A DNA stretch of 48,361 bases, taken from positions 1 to 48,361 of the forward strand of contig UQUL01000014.1 in the NCBI GenBank assembly GCA_900544235.1, given 5' to 3'. This DNA is from an uncultured Collinsella sp. (GTDB lineage Bacteria; Actinomycetota; Coriobacteriia; Coriobacteriales; Coriobacteriaceae). The notes under the pieces were generated by a model. It searched no databases, had not been told where the DNA came from, and saw nothing but the letters and a program-made list of their open reading frames with translations. Position numbers and translations under genes: made by a program. Below, in pieces: positions 8,304 through 17,959 of this stretch. Position 1 is the stretch's first letter. Every line of letters starts with the position of its first letter.

Positions 8304-10457
8304 TTACTGAACTTTGCTGGCGAACTCGAGATATTGCATGCGCTGCAGCTTGTCGATCGTCGAGGCGTATGGGCTGTCTTCAGATTCCAAGTCGTAGCGC
8401 AGCCCGTCGGCACCAAGGTAGCCGGCGACATTGATGGTGGGCACATCTGACCTTGTTGCAAGCAGAGCCTTTTGATAGTCGGTGAGCGGGGCGCCGATCT
8501 TATTAAGGGTAATGGCTGCAATCTCGTTTGCCCCGACGGTGTCGTAGACGTTGAGCTCGGTATTGCCGGCGATTTCATAGTTAGCCCAGACAAAATATGT
8601 CGACTGATAGATACGGAAAGCGTGGCTTGCCGTATCTTCCTGAGGGTACAGCTCGTCGTTGAGAGTCGTTGCGGCGCTCGGCTGATGGTCGCCAAAAAAG
8701 ACAAGGACAACCGGTCTGCCGATATTGCGGAGCTCGTTGATAAAGTACTCGAGGTCCCGGTCGGATGCGTTGATGCAGGTGAGATAGGTGTTGAGCGCGC
8801 TATTGGCGCCCTCGCTGGCTCCCTCGACCCAATAGTTTGTCAGCTCTTCGGCGGGAACGGTGCCGACATCGTATCCGCCATGGTTTTGCATCGTGACATC
8901 GAAGATGAACTGCGGAGCGTCGTCGGTCCTCAGCAGGTCGAGTATCTTGTCATAGGTGGCGTAGTCGCATACGCCGGCATGGTAACAGGGCGCACCTTCG
9001 AAATCGCCGATCGAAAGAAAGTCTCCAAAGCCCAGCTGCTGATAGATTTTATCTCGATGGTAGTTGACGGGGTTTTGCGGGTGCATAGCGGTAGCGGTAT
9101 ACCCAAGCTCCTTAAGGTCCTTTGCCAGACTGTTGACACCATTCATCTGATATAGCTGATAGGGGATTTTGCCTAATCCGACAAAGGCCGTTGTCGCTCC
9201 GGTCAAAAATTCGAATTCGGAGTTCGCCGTTCCGCCACCGGCGACCGAAGCGAGCATGGTGCCGCGAACAAGTGTGTCGGGAAGCGAGTTGTAGAATGCG
9301 GGGCCGGTGTACCCGGCCGCCTGGAGCTGCTCAAAGCACGAAAGGTCGCTAAAACTCTCGTTCATGACGGCAACAATCGTCGGCTTGATTTCATTGAACT
9401 GGGCAACGGCCGCCGCGCGCTGCTCGCTCGAGCCATACGTGCTGTCGTAGGTGGCGGAGAGCTCCTGCTCGATGCTCTGCGCCTCATCGGGCGTATAGTC
9501 TTCGGGCTTCTCAATGGGCAACTCGTTGACCATTTCGGTGAACGAAGTGATAAAACCCTGAGACGCATACGTGGTGATGGGCTGCCAACGGTCAAATCCA
9601 AAATTCAGCGCCTGCTCCAAGTCGATGCTGGAAAAGCCCGAGAGCCCCACAACGGTCACTAGCAGAAAAGCGCAGAGGTTAGCGGCGATTGCGGGGAAGA
9701 CATGGGTGGGCGTACGGAGCTTTCTCGGTCGGATAAGCGAAAGAAGCCCCAGGGAAATCTCCAGCAGGGCGAGAGAGGTTACGATTCCGGCGGTAAAGGT
9801 AAACTCGTATCCCTCGCTCACTTCCATTGCGGTGCCAAGGGCCAAGATATCGCTTGGCAGGATGGCCTCGCCTTTAAACGTTATGACGAAGTGCTCGGCA
9901 ATGCCAAGGATGCAACAGGCGACGGGCACGAGGGCCATGACGCCTCCATGACGCTGTCCCAGCAAATAAAGGGAGAGCAGAACCGTCGCGAGCAGCCCGA
10001 CGGAAAACCCGAATGAGTTGGCGGGAATGCGATAGAACGTTTCGTTACAGGCAATTTCGAGTGAAACGAACGAGAGCGCTGAAACAGCGGCGATGACAAG
10101 GATGTCACGGCAAATACAGGCAACCGTTCCCGTCGCAAGATCGGTTTGGTCGATAAGTCCCGAAACCAAGGGCTCGACAAGAAGTATGACGGCGGTAGCA
10201 CCGAGCGCCGAATAAGAAAGGACCCATAGGGAATTGTCCTCATTTACGAGCAATTGATTCGTAATCCATGCAGCTACCATGCCGAGCGGGATGAGGAGCG
10301 TCGCGCACCAAAAGACGCGGGCAATGGGCGGCTTTTCATTGTGTTTGATTGAAAAATATACGCGCACCACGACGATGGCCACGATAAGGACGGCGATGAA
10401 TATGGGCAGATTGGCCATGTCGCTCGAAGTGATTTCAAGGGGGATATCTTCGGTCAT
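8304..10457 (-). CDS. LTA synthase family protein (membrane sulfatase-fold phosphoglycerol transferase)
   Basis: Proteins of this class move phosphoglycerol or similar groups from a lipid donor onto an acceptor outside the membrane, for example in lipoteichoic acid synthesis. The N-terminal half contains several hydrophobic segments (about residues 17-35, 50-65, 73-100 and more). The extracellular sulfatase-fold domain begins near residue 355: PTIVAVMNESFSD has the metal-binding Glu, GGGTANSEFEFLTG the predicted nucleophile Thr, TMQNHGGYD the conserved His, and LVFFGDHQPS the metal-binding Asp-His pair. All key residues are present. I set the start at ATG 10457 with AGAGGAA upstream. 717 residues is normal. 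Which polymer it builds cannot be read from sequence, and no glycosyltransferase neighbours help. Confidence 0.88.
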   Translation of the reverse strand: MTEDIPLEITSSDMANLPIFIAVLIVAIVVVRVYFSIKHNEKPPIARVFWCATLLIPLGMVAAWITNQLLVNEDNSLWVLSYSALGATAVILLVEPLVSGLIDQTDLATGTVACICRDILVIAAVSALSFVSLEIACNETFYRIPANSFGFSVGLLATVLLSLYLLGQRHGGVMALVPVACCILGIAEHFVITFKGEAILPSDILALGTAMEVSEGYEFTFTAGIVTSLALLEISLGLLSLIRPRKLRTPTHVFPAIAANLCAFLLVTVVGLSGFSSIDLEQALNFGFDRWQPITTYASQGFITSFTEMVNELPIEKPEDYTPDEAQSIEQELSATYDSTYGSSEQRAAAVAQFNEIKPTIVAVMNESFSDLSCFEQLQAAGYTGPAFYNSLPDTLVRGTMLASVAGGGTANSEFEFLTGATTAFVGLGKIPYQLYQMNGVNSLAKDLKELGYTATAMHPQNPVNYHRDKIYQQLGFGDFLSIGDFEGAPCYHAGVCDYATYDKILDLLRTDDAPQFIFDVTMQNHGGYDVGTVPAEELTNYWVEGASEGANSALNTYLTCINASDRDLEYFINELRNIGRPVVLVFFGDHQPSAATTLNDELYPQEDTASHAFRIYQSTYFVWANYEIAGNTELNVYDTVGANEIAAITLNKIGAPLTDYQKALLATRSDVPTINVAGYLGADGLRYDLESEDSPYASTIDKLQRMQYLEFASKVQ

Positions 10458-10575
10458 GGACGTTCCTCTGTTACAGCAAATTAAGTTCAGTATTAGATTA
10501 CCGTAACCTTTCCACGGCATTTCGAGAAACAAAGCACCCGATACGCAAAGCTAAAGGTCTGCGAATCTTGTATTA

Positions 10576-10589
10576 CGAACATCTGTGCG
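10576..10589. promoter_or_regulatory. candidate LexA (SOS) box upstream of uvrA
   Basis: CGAACATCTGTGCG matches the actinobacterial/Gram-positive LexA site CGAACnnnnGTTCG at nine of ten defined positions. It lies 62 bp before the uvrA ATG, where a promoter is expected. LexA control of uvrA is well established in other bacteria. Binding here is inferred. Confidence 0.6.
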
Positions 10590-10650
10590 CGTCGAGTGCG
10601 CTAAACTCATCGGCAGTATGATTCGATGCAATAGGAGGCAAGGAGCTTCC

Positions 10651-13530
10651 ATGTCTGATTCTTCTATCGTTATTCGCGGCGCTCGTGAGCACAACCTCCG
10701 TGATATCGATGTTTCCATTCCGCGTGACCAACTCGTGGTCATTACCGGTCTTTCTGGCTCGGGCAAGAGCTCGCTGGCATTTGACACTATCTATGCCGAG
10801 GGCCAGCGTCGATACGTCGAGAGCCTTTCGAGCTATGCGCGCCAGTTCTTGGGCCAGATGGACAAACCCGACTTGGATTCAATCGACGGCCTTTCGCCGG
10901 CGGTGTCGATCGACCAAAAGACGACGTCTAAAAACCCTCGCTCGACGGTTGGCACCGTAACCGAGATTTATGACTATCTGCGCCTGCTGTTCGCTCGTGT
11001 GGGCACCCCGCACTGTCCCGAATGCGGCCGCGTCATTGAGCGCCAGACGACCGACCAGGTTGCCGACAAGGTCTTGGCGGCGGGGGAGGGCCGCCGCGCG
11101 TTTGTGCTGGCACCGGTGGTGCGCGGGCGAAAAGGCGAGTACACCAAACTGTTTGAGGACCTTCGCGCCGAGGGCTTTAGCCGCGTGCGTGTCGACGGCG
11201 AAGTGCGCTCGCTCGACGACCCGATCGATCTGGACAAAAAGTTCAAGCACGATATCGAGGTCGTAGTCGACCGCATCGTGATTCGCGAGAACTCGCTGGG
11301 CCGTATTGCCGAGTCCGTTGAACAAGCGACTGCGCTGGCGCACGGCAATGTGAACGTATACTTGCTGCCCGACCGCGACGCTCCCGAGGGGACCGAAGGC
11401 GAGTTGCTGGAGTATTCGCTGGCGTTAGCGTGCCCGGAGCATGGACACTCCATCGATGACCTGCAGCCGCGTGATTTCTCGTTCAACGCGCCCTATGGCG
11501 CATGTCCTGAGTGCGACGGCCTGGGCTTTAAGAAAACCGTTGATGCCGAGGCGCTGATTGAGGATCCCTCGAAGTCCATTGCCGACGGAGTCTTTGGTAG
11601 CCTGTTTGGCAATTCGAACTACTATCCGCAGATTTTTGCTGCGGTCTGCAAACACTTTAAGGTGAGCGCCGATACGCCGTGGGAGGACTTGCCCCCTCGC
11701 GTGCGTCGTGCATTTTTGGATGGCCTGGGCGATACGAAGATCTCGGTCGACTACCAAAAGCTCGACGGACGTCGCAGCCAGTGGGATACCAAGTTTTCGG
11801 GCGTTCGCAACATCCTGTACGAACGCTATACCGAGACGACGAACGAGAACACCAAGGCGCGCCTGGAGAAGTACATTCGCGAGGAGCCGTGCTCGAGCTG
11901 CCACGGCGCTCGTTTGCGCCCTGAGATGCTCGCCGTCACCGTGGGCGGCAAGTCCATTTACGAGGTTTGTTGCCTGTCGTGCCGTGAGTCGCTCGAGTTT
12001 TTTGAGGGCCTGGAACTCACCGAGCGCCAACAGTTTATCGGCGGCCGTATCGTCAAGGAAATCCTGGAGCGCTTGCGTTTTCTGGTCGATGTTGGACTCG
12101 ACTATCTGACACTCGATCGTGCCTCGGCGACGCTTTCCGGTGGCGAGGCACAGCGTATTCGACTGGCAACGCAGATCGGCGCGGGTCTCATGGGCGTGCT
12201 CTATATTCTGGACGAGCCCTCGATCGGTCTTCATCAGCGTGACAACGAGCGCCTGATCAAGACGCTCGAGCGCCTGCGCGATATCGGCAATACCGTTATC
12301 GTTGTCGAACACGACGAGGATACAATCCGTGCCGCCGACTACGTGATCGACATGGGGCCCGGAGCCGGCGTCAACGGCGGGCACGTAGTCGCGGCGGGAA
12401 CGCCTGCCGATATCATGGCGTGTCCTGAGTCGATGACGGGCGCTTACCTGACCGGTAAACGAATGATTCGGGTGCCTGATGAACGGCGCAAGCCCGGTCG
12501 CGGCTGCCTTAAAATTACGGGCGCTCGAGCCAACAACCTCAAAAACGTTACCGCCAAGATCGAGTTTGGTACGCTTACGGTTGTTACCGGCGTGTCGGGA
12601 TCGGGCAAGAGCTCCCTGGTTACCGACACCATTGCGCCTGCCCTTACGAATGTCATTCACCGTTCGACGCGCCCTGTGGGTCCGTATAAGAAAATCGAGG
12701 GCATCGAGTGTATCGATAAGGTTATCGATATCGACCAGTCGCCGATTGGCCGCACGCCGCGTTCCAACCCTGCTACCTATATCGGCCTGTGGGATGATCT
12801 TCGCGCGCTGTTTGCGAGTACGCCGGAGTCGAAGGCGCGCGGCTACTCGCCGGGTCGTTTCTCCTTTAATGTGAGTGGCGGGCGCTGTGAGGCGTGCAAG
12901 GGCGACGGACAGATCAAGATCGAGATGCACTTCCTTCCCGATATCTACGTTCCCTGCGAAGCCTGCGGCGGTAAACGCTACAACCGCGAGACACTCGAGG
13001 TCACCTACCGTGGCAAGACCATCTCGGACGTGCTCGACATGAGCGTCACCGAGGCGCTGGCCTTCTTTGGGAATATCCCGCAGATTAAGCGCAAGCTCCA
13101 GACGCTGTACGATGTAGGCTTAGGCTACGTGAGCCTGGGCCAGCCCGCCACGACGCTCTCGGGCGGCGAGGCGCAGCGTGTGAAGCTCGCCAAGGAGCTT
13201 CATCGACGCCAGACGGGCAAGACGTTCTATATTTTGGACGAACCGACGACCGGCCTTCATTTTGAGGACGTCCGCCAGCTGCTCGATGTGCTGCAGCGCT
13301 TGGTCGATGCGGGCAACACGGTGCTGGTGATTGAGCACAACCTTGATGTCATCAAGGTTGCCGACCGCCTGATCGATATGGGTCCCGAGGGCGGTAACGG
13401 CGGCGGAACCGTCGTGGTTTCGGGCACACCGGAGCAGGTTGCGGACTGTCCGCAGAGTTATACGGGCAAGTTTTTGGCGCCGTTGCTCAGGCGTGACCGG
13501 GAGCGTCAGGCTCAACTTGATGCTCAATAA
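10651..13530 (+). CDS. uvrA: excinuclease ABC subunit A
   Basis: UvrA is the DNA-damage sensor ATPase of nucleotide excision repair. It contains two ABC modules: the first has Walker A GLSGSGKS at residues 33-40, signature LSGGEAQRIRLA and Walker B ILDEPSIGLHQRD; the second has GVSGSGKSSL, LSGGEAQRVKLA and ILDEPTTGLHFED. Zinc-module cysteine pairs are visible (CPEC, CSSC, CEAC and CEAC), including the C-terminal zinc finger that reads damage. 959 residues is typical. ATG at 10651 is preferred over an upstream frame opening because TAGGAGGCAAGGAG sits just before it. The preceding intergenic region carries a candidate LexA box. The next gene begins 132 bp downstream. Confidence 0.98.
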   Translation: MSDSSIVIRGAREHNLRDIDVSIPRDQLVVITGLSGSGKSSLAFDTIYAEGQRRYVESLSSYARQFLGQMDKPDLDSIDGLSPAVSIDQKTTSKNPRSTVGTVTEIYDYLRLLFARVGTPHCPECGRVIERQTTDQVADKVLAAGEGRRAFVLAPVVRGRKGEYTKLFEDLRAEGFSRVRVDGEVRSLDDPIDLDKKFKHDIEVVVDRIVIRENSLGRIAESVEQATALAHGNVNVYLLPDRDAPEGTEGELLEYSLALACPEHGHSIDDLQPRDFSFNAPYGACPECDGLGFKKTVDAEALIEDPSKSIADGVFGSLFGNSNYYPQIFAAVCKHFKVSADTPWEDLPPRVRRAFLDGLGDTKISVDYQKLDGRRSQWDTKFSGVRNILYERYTETTNENTKARLEKYIREEPCSSCHGARLRPEMLAVTVGGKSIYEVCCLSCRESLEFFEGLELTERQQFIGGRIVKEILERLRFLVDVGLDYLTLDRASATLSGGEAQRIRLATQIGAGLMGVLYILDEPSIGLHQRDNERLIKTLERLRDIGNTVIVVEHDEDTIRAADYVIDMGPGAGVNGGHVVAAGTPADIMACPESMTGAYLTGKRMIRVPDERRKPGRGCLKITGARANNLKNVTAKIEFGTLTVVTGVSGSGKSSLVTDTIAPALTNVIHRSTRPVGPYKKIEGIECIDKVIDIDQSPIGRTPRSNPATYIGLWDDLRALFASTPESKARGYSPGRFSFNVSGGRCEACKGDGQIKIEMHFLPDIYVPCEACGGKRYNRETLEVTYRGKTISDVLDMSVTEALAFFGNIPQIKRKLQTLYDVGLGYVSLGQPATTLSGGEAQRVKLAKELHRRQTGKTFYILDEPTTGLHFEDVRQLLDVLQRLVDAGNTVLVIEHNLDVIKVADRLIDMGPEGGNGGGTVVVSGTPEQVADCPQSYTGKFLAPLLRRDRERQAQLDAQ

Positions 13531-13550
13531 ATAGGCGATTCAGTTTATGG

Positions 13551-13581
13551 GCGCCATCGACTCCTTGTGATTCGATGGCGC
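13551..13581 (+). terminator. possible uvrA terminator hairpin
   Basis: GCGCCATCGA at 13551-13560 pairs perfectly with TCGATGGCGC at 13572-13581 around an 11-nt loop. The trailing TTGCTGTG is a poor T-run, so termination may be partial. Confidence 0.5.
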
Positions 13582-13662
13582 TTGCTGTGCCGAAGTGACG
13601 TATGCAGTCGAATTGGACATATACTTAATCCTTGCGTCCGAATGCGAGGGAAAGGATATGTC

Positions 13663-14163
13663 ATGGCAAAGGCTGTAAAGACGCCAAAAACCAATGCGAT
13701 GCGCGAGCTGGAAAGCGCCGGCATTTCCTATGTTCTACATACGTACGAAGACGATGGTGATGAGTCGGTGGGCCTGGGGGTCGCGATTTCGGAGCAGCTT
13801 GGCGAGGAGCCCGGTCAAGGATTTAAGACTTTGGTCTGCGTGACGCCGTCCAACGACTATGTCGTGTGCTGCATCCCTGTTGCCGACGAGCTCGATCTAA
13901 AGTCCGCCGCGCGTGCCGCGGGGGAGAAGTCCTTGGCCATGATGCATGTGAAGGATTTGCTTGCGGCGACTGGCTACGTTCGCGGCGGCTGCAGCCCGGT
14001 CGGTATGAAAAAACGCTACCGGACGCTCATTGACGAGACATGCGTCCTTTGGGATACCATTTTTATTTCGGGAGGCAAGCGTGGTTATCAGCTCGAGCTT
14101 GCACCCGATGATTTAATTGCATTTTGCGGGGCGACGGTTGCCGCGATTACGAGAGAGGACTGA
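13663..14163 (+). CDS. ybaK: YbaK/EbsC-type aminoacyl-tRNA deacylase
   Basis: YbaK-family proteins hydrolyse mischarged aminoacyl-tRNA, classically Cys-tRNA(Pro). The 166-residue protein starts MAKAVKTPKTNAMRELESAG and contains the family's buried core: a FKTLVCV strand, VVCCIPVADELDLKSAA, a MMHVKDLLAATGYVRGGCSP segment holding the GG-SP loop, and VFISGG-like IFISGGKRGYQLEL with the ELxP end. An AAAGG site precedes ATG at 13663; the longer open frame upstream lacks a good site. murJ begins 3 bp after the stop, with its ribosome binding site (GAGAGGA) inside the end of this gene, so the two are likely co-translated. Substrate tRNA is inferred from the family only. Confidence 0.85.
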   Translation: MAKAVKTPKTNAMRELESAGISYVLHTYEDDGDESVGLGVAISEQLGEEPGQGFKTLVCVTPSNDYVVCCIPVADELDLKSAARAAGEKSLAMMHVKDLLAATGYVRGGCSPVGMKKRYRTLIDETCVLWDTIFISGGKRGYQLELAPDDLIAFCGATVAAITRED

Positions 14164-14166
14164 GCG

Positions 14167-15849
14167 ATGCCGCAGGAAGAATTGAAGTGCGGAGCTCATT
14201 TTGCAAAAGAATCTGCGCCTCAGACGCCCTCATCCGAAGCTTCTTCGTCGCGAGATGACACTGACGACATGGGCTCGTCGGACTACTCCACGGTTGGTCG
14301 TTCCGCTGGGCTTATGACCATCCTGACCATCGTGTCTCGCGTTACCGGTTTTATCCGAACGTGGGCAATGGCGGCCGCTATTGGTATGTCGCTACTCTCG
14401 TCCTCCTATCAGGTCGCCAACAACCTGCCCAATATGCTCTACGAACTCGTGATGGGCGGCATGCTCGTGACGGCGTTTTTGCCCGTGTACATGGGCGTGA
14501 GGCGTGAGCAGGGTCGCGAGGCCTCGAACGAGTACGTGGGCAACCTGCTCGGCATTCTGCTTTTAGTGCTGGGTGGCATTTCGTTGCTGGGGACCGTGTT
14601 CGCCCCGGGCTTTATCTGGACGCAATCGTTCCTTTCGGGTGACGGCGGCAGCATGGATACCGCTGCGTTCATGTTCCGTTTCTTTGCCATCCAGATTCTG
14701 TTTTATGGTTTGGGCTCGGTGTTCTCGGGCGTTCTCAACGCACACCGCGACTACTTCTGGTCGACGTTTGCCCCGGTCCTCAACAATGTGATCGTCATTG
14801 CGAGCTTTATGGGTTTTGTGCCCGTGTCCGCACAGTTTGGCGAACGTGCCGGCATCATCTTGATTGCGGCCGGTACGACCCTCGGTGTCTTTGTTCAGAT
14901 GGCATGTCAGATTCCCGCGCTTGGCAAGCACGGCGTGCATCCCCATATCCATATCGACTTTAAGGACCCCGCGCTGCGCCAGACGATTGCGCTCGGTATC
15001 CCGACGCTGCTCGCCACGGTGTGCATGTTTGTCTCGACTTCTATCACCAACGCTGCCGCGCTGGTGGTCCAGCCCGAGACTGGTCCTTCCGTCATCGCCT
15101 ATGCGCGCCTGTGGTACACGCTGCCCTACGCGCTGATTGCCGCCTCGCTTTCGACGGCGCTCTATACCGAGCTCTCTCACGACGCGCAGGAGAAGGATTA
15201 CGACAGCGTTCGCACGGGCATTTCGCGTGGCGTCGCCCAGATGCTGTTCTTCCTGATTCCGTTCGCGCTGTACCTGATTGTCTTCGCGCGTCCGCTCAAC
15301 ATGATCTACTGTGCTGGCAAGTTTGATGAGTCCGGCGTGGCGCTGGTGTCCGAGTTCCTTGTCTACCTGGCGTTCTCGCTGCCGCTCTACGGCGTGGTCG
15401 TGTTGATGCAGAAGAGCTTCTCTGCCTTGCTCGACATGAAGCCCTATAGCCGCTATTGCCTGTATTCCGCCATCGGCCAGGCCGGCTCGGTTCTGCTGTT
15501 TGGCGTTGTGCTGGGCTTCGGTATGCCGGCAATCGCGCTTTCGTATGTTGTCGACTACGTGATCTTGGTCGGCTGTTCGCTGTGGTGGCTGCGTCGTCGC
15601 CTGCGTGGCCTTCAGGTCAAATCTATCCTGCATGGCGGTTTCTTTGGCCTTTTGCTCGGTGGCCTAGGTGCTGCCGCAGGCGCCGGCGTCATGTGGGTGC
15701 TTGAACACTTTGTCGGGGCACTTGGCGGCTCGATTCTGATTACTCTTGGCTACGTTTGCGTTGCGGGTGTCGTCTCGCTTGCTGTTACCTTTGGCTTTGC
15801 CGTCGTCCTTAAGATGCCTGAGGTCTCGGCGCTGCTTCGTCGCAAGTAG
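14167..15849 (+). CDS. murJ: lipid II flippase MurJ (MviN family)
   Basis: MurJ moves lipid II across the cytoplasmic membrane for peptidoglycan synthesis. After a hydrophilic tail of about 40 residues rich in Ser, Glu and Asp, the MviN core begins at SAGLMTILTIVSRVTGFIRT, followed by the characteristic NLPNMLYELVMGGML stretch and repeated hydrophobic segments (about 14 expected). A basic loop RRRLRG near residue 480 and a final helix ending LRRK are visible. 560 residues is normal for an actinobacterial MurJ without the long kinase-like extension. It is packed between ybaK (3-bp gap) and uvrC, which starts on the base after the stop. Confidence 0.93.
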   Translation: MPQEELKCGAHFAKESAPQTPSSEASSSRDDTDDMGSSDYSTVGRSAGLMTILTIVSRVTGFIRTWAMAAAIGMSLLSSSYQVANNLPNMLYELVMGGMLVTAFLPVYMGVRREQGREASNEYVGNLLGILLLVLGGISLLGTVFAPGFIWTQSFLSGDGGSMDTAAFMFRFFAIQILFYGLGSVFSGVLNAHRDYFWSTFAPVLNNVIVIASFMGFVPVSAQFGERAGIILIAAGTTLGVFVQMACQIPALGKHGVHPHIHIDFKDPALRQTIALGIPTLLATVCMFVSTSITNAAALVVQPETGPSVIAYARLWYTLPYALIAASLSTALYTELSHDAQEKDYDSVRTGISRGVAQMLFFLIPFALYLIVFARPLNMIYCAGKFDESGVALVSEFLVYLAFSLPLYGVVVLMQKSFSALLDMKPYSRYCLYSAIGQAGSVLLFGVVLGFGMPAIALSYVVDYVILVGCSLWWLRRRLRGLQVKSILHGGFFGLLLGGLGAAAGAGVMWVLEHFVGALGGSILITLGYVCVAGVVSLAVTFGFAVVLKMPEVSALLRRK

Positions 15850-17796
15850 GTGCGTGTGGCCGGTCACGACAACATTCCAACGCTTGCCGAGCAGGTTTCG
15901 CGCGTTCCCACACAGCCCGGATGCTACCTTTGGAAGGATGCCAAGGGCGATGTCATCTACGTGGGCAAGGCGAAAAACCTGCGCGCCCGCATGCGTCAAT
16001 ACGTGACACTGCAGGATGAGCGCCAAAAAATACCGCTCATGATGCAATTGGTTGCGAGCTTTGACTACATCGTTGTCGAAACCGAGCATGAGGCGCTTGT
16101 ACTCGAGCGCAACCTGATCGGCCAGTACCATCCGTACTTTAACGTCGACCTCAAGGATGACAAGAGCTACCCCTTTATCGCCATTACAAAGGGCGACCTG
16201 TATCCCGCTATCAAATACACGCGTGAGCGTCATAAGCCGGGAACGCGCTATTTTGGACCCTATACCGATAGCCGTGCGGCACGTGAGACGATAGATACGC
16301 TGCGCAAGGTTATCCCCATCTGCTCTGCATCCTGTGCGGAGTGGCGTCGTTGTCGCCGTATCATCGAGTCCCACAAGGGCGAGGAAGACATCGTCAATAT
16401 GATTTGCGCGCAAAACGGGCGTCCCTGCTTCGACTACCATGTCGGGCGCGGGCCGGGTGCGTGTGCCGGCGCGATTTCCCCGGCAGACTATGCCAAGAAC
16501 GTCAAGCGTGTCGAGCGCTTTTTGTCGGGCCATCGCAAGGATGTCGTCGACGAGCTGACTTCCGAGATGGCGGATGCCGCCGAGGCACTCGATTTTGAGC
16601 GCGCGGCACGCGTCAAGCGTCGTTTGGAGGTCATCAGGGGTCTGGACGACCGTCAGCAAGTCGTTTTTCCCTCCAGTGTCGATATCGATGTCATCGGTTT
16701 CTATCGCGAGGAGACCATCTCTGCCGCTTGCGTCTTTGTCGTGCGTGAGGGCCGAACAGTTCGCACCTGCGAGTTCATTCTCGACAAGGGTCTTGATGTT
16801 GACGAGGAAGAGCTCCAGTCGGGCTTTCTTAAGCGCTATTACGACGAGACGGCTGATATTCCAGCTGAGATAAACCTCTCTGTCGAGCTTGAGGATGCGG
16901 AGGCGCTGGGGGAGTGGCTTGCAGGCAAGCGCGAGCGTTCCTGCCATCTCCATAGGCCGCAGCGTGGCGAAAAGCACCGTTTGCTCGATATGGCATCCAA
17001 AAATGCGCGCCATGCCCTCATGCGCTACATGATGCGAACGGGGTACGCTGACGACCGCACCAATCAAGCGCTCCTAGAGCTCGAAAGCGCGCTGGCGCTG
17101 CCGGCGCCGCCGATGCGTATCGAGTGCTTCGATATCTCGACGCTGCACGGAACCTTTACCGTCGCCTCGATGGTGGTGTTTACCAACGGGCGCGCCGACA
17201 AGAGCCAGTACCGTCGTTTTAAAATTCAGGCCGAATTGGACGAGGCAAACGACTTCGTGTCGATGTACGAGGTTTTGGGACGACGCTATGCTCCCGAGCG
17301 CATGGCCGACGAGCGCTTTGGCTCGCGCCCCGATTTGCTCGTTGTCGATGGCGGTAAGCCGCAATTGACCGCTGCGATCAAGCAACTTGAGGCTCTTGGG
17401 CTCGATATACCAGTTTGTGGCTTGGCAAAGGCCGATGAGGAAGTTTTTGTGCCTTGGGACGAGACTCCCGTCGTGCTGCCGACCGGGTCCGCGTCGCTCT
17501 ATCTAATTAAACAGGTACGCGATGAGTCCCACCGATTTGCCATCACGTTCCACCGCGAGTTGCGCGATAAAGCCATGACGGTTTCGGTACTCGATGACGT
17601 TCCGGGCGTGGGACCCACCAGAAAACGTGCCCTTATGCGCCATTTTGGCTCGATGAAGCGTTTGCGCGCGGCGAGCGAGCAAGAGATCGCGGAAGTTCGC
17701 GGCATACCTGCCGATGTTGCCAAGGCGGTCCACGAGGCGCTCGTTGCATGGAATGCCGAGCGCGCCCAGACATCGGCCAACCGTTCCGAAAACTAA
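15850..17796 (+). CDS. uvrC: excinuclease ABC subunit C
   Basis: UvrC makes both incisions in nucleotide excision repair. The GIY-YIG nuclease domain is at the N-terminus (GCYLWKD near 24-30 and VIYVGKAKNLRARM near 35-48), followed by a UVR motif (DFERAARVKRR) for UvrB contact, an RNase H-like domain (RIECFDIS, LLVVDGGKPQL), and C-terminal helix-hairpin-helix repeats (DDVPGVGPTRKRAL). 648 residues is normal. The start is GTG at 15850, the base right after the murJ stop; a second GTG lies two codons further in. No Shine-Dalgarno sequence is evident, so translation probably depends on coupling to murJ. This places a repair nuclease under the expression of a cell-wall operon. Confidence 0.97.
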   Translation: MRVAGHDNIPTLAEQVSRVPTQPGCYLWKDAKGDVIYVGKAKNLRARMRQYVTLQDERQKIPLMMQLVASFDYIVVETEHEALVLERNLIGQYHPYFNVDLKDDKSYPFIAITKGDLYPAIKYTRERHKPGTRYFGPYTDSRAARETIDTLRKVIPICSASCAEWRRCRRIIESHKGEEDIVNMICAQNGRPCFDYHVGRGPGACAGAISPADYAKNVKRVERFLSGHRKDVVDELTSEMADAAEALDFERAARVKRRLEVIRGLDDRQQVVFPSSVDIDVIGFYREETISAACVFVVREGRTVRTCEFILDKGLDVDEEELQSGFLKRYYDETADIPAEINLSVELEDAEALGEWLAGKRERSCHLHRPQRGEKHRLLDMASKNARHALMRYMMRTGYADDRTNQALLELESALALPAPPMRIECFDISTLHGTFTVASMVVFTNGRADKSQYRRFKIQAELDEANDFVSMYEVLGRRYAPERMADERFGSRPDLLVVDGGKPQLTAAIKQLEALGLDIPVCGLAKADEEVFVPWDETPVVLPTGSASLYLIKQVRDESHRFAITFHRELRDKAMTVSVLDDVPGVGPTRKRALMRHFGSMKRLRAASEQEIAEVRGIPADVAKAVHEALVAWNAERAQTSANRSEN

Positions 17797-17896
17797 ATGC
17801 GCTTCTAAACAACTGATATACATGATTGCGCGATTTTCAACCATTTATTACGCCATGATTGCCTGCTGGTTTCGGGTTTTATTAACGCTAAAACGT

Positions 17897-17928
17897 TTGA
17901 CTAACCCAAGCGAAAACCCTGCTATCCT
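17897..17928 (+). promoter_or_regulatory. candidate promoter of the sialic-acid transporter operon
   Basis: TTGACT at 17897-17902 and an extended -10, TGCTATCCT at 17920-17928, lie about 230 bp before the first gene. The 20-nt spacer is long, but the extended -10 could compensate. AAACGTTT at 17891-17898 overlaps the -35 and could be an operator half-pair. The rest of the 364-bp gene-free stretch 17797-18160 holds the folded leader described separately; I see no small gene in it. Confidence 0.4.
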
Positions 17929-17959
17929 GCGGGTTGACGAAGACTGATATCTCACCTCG

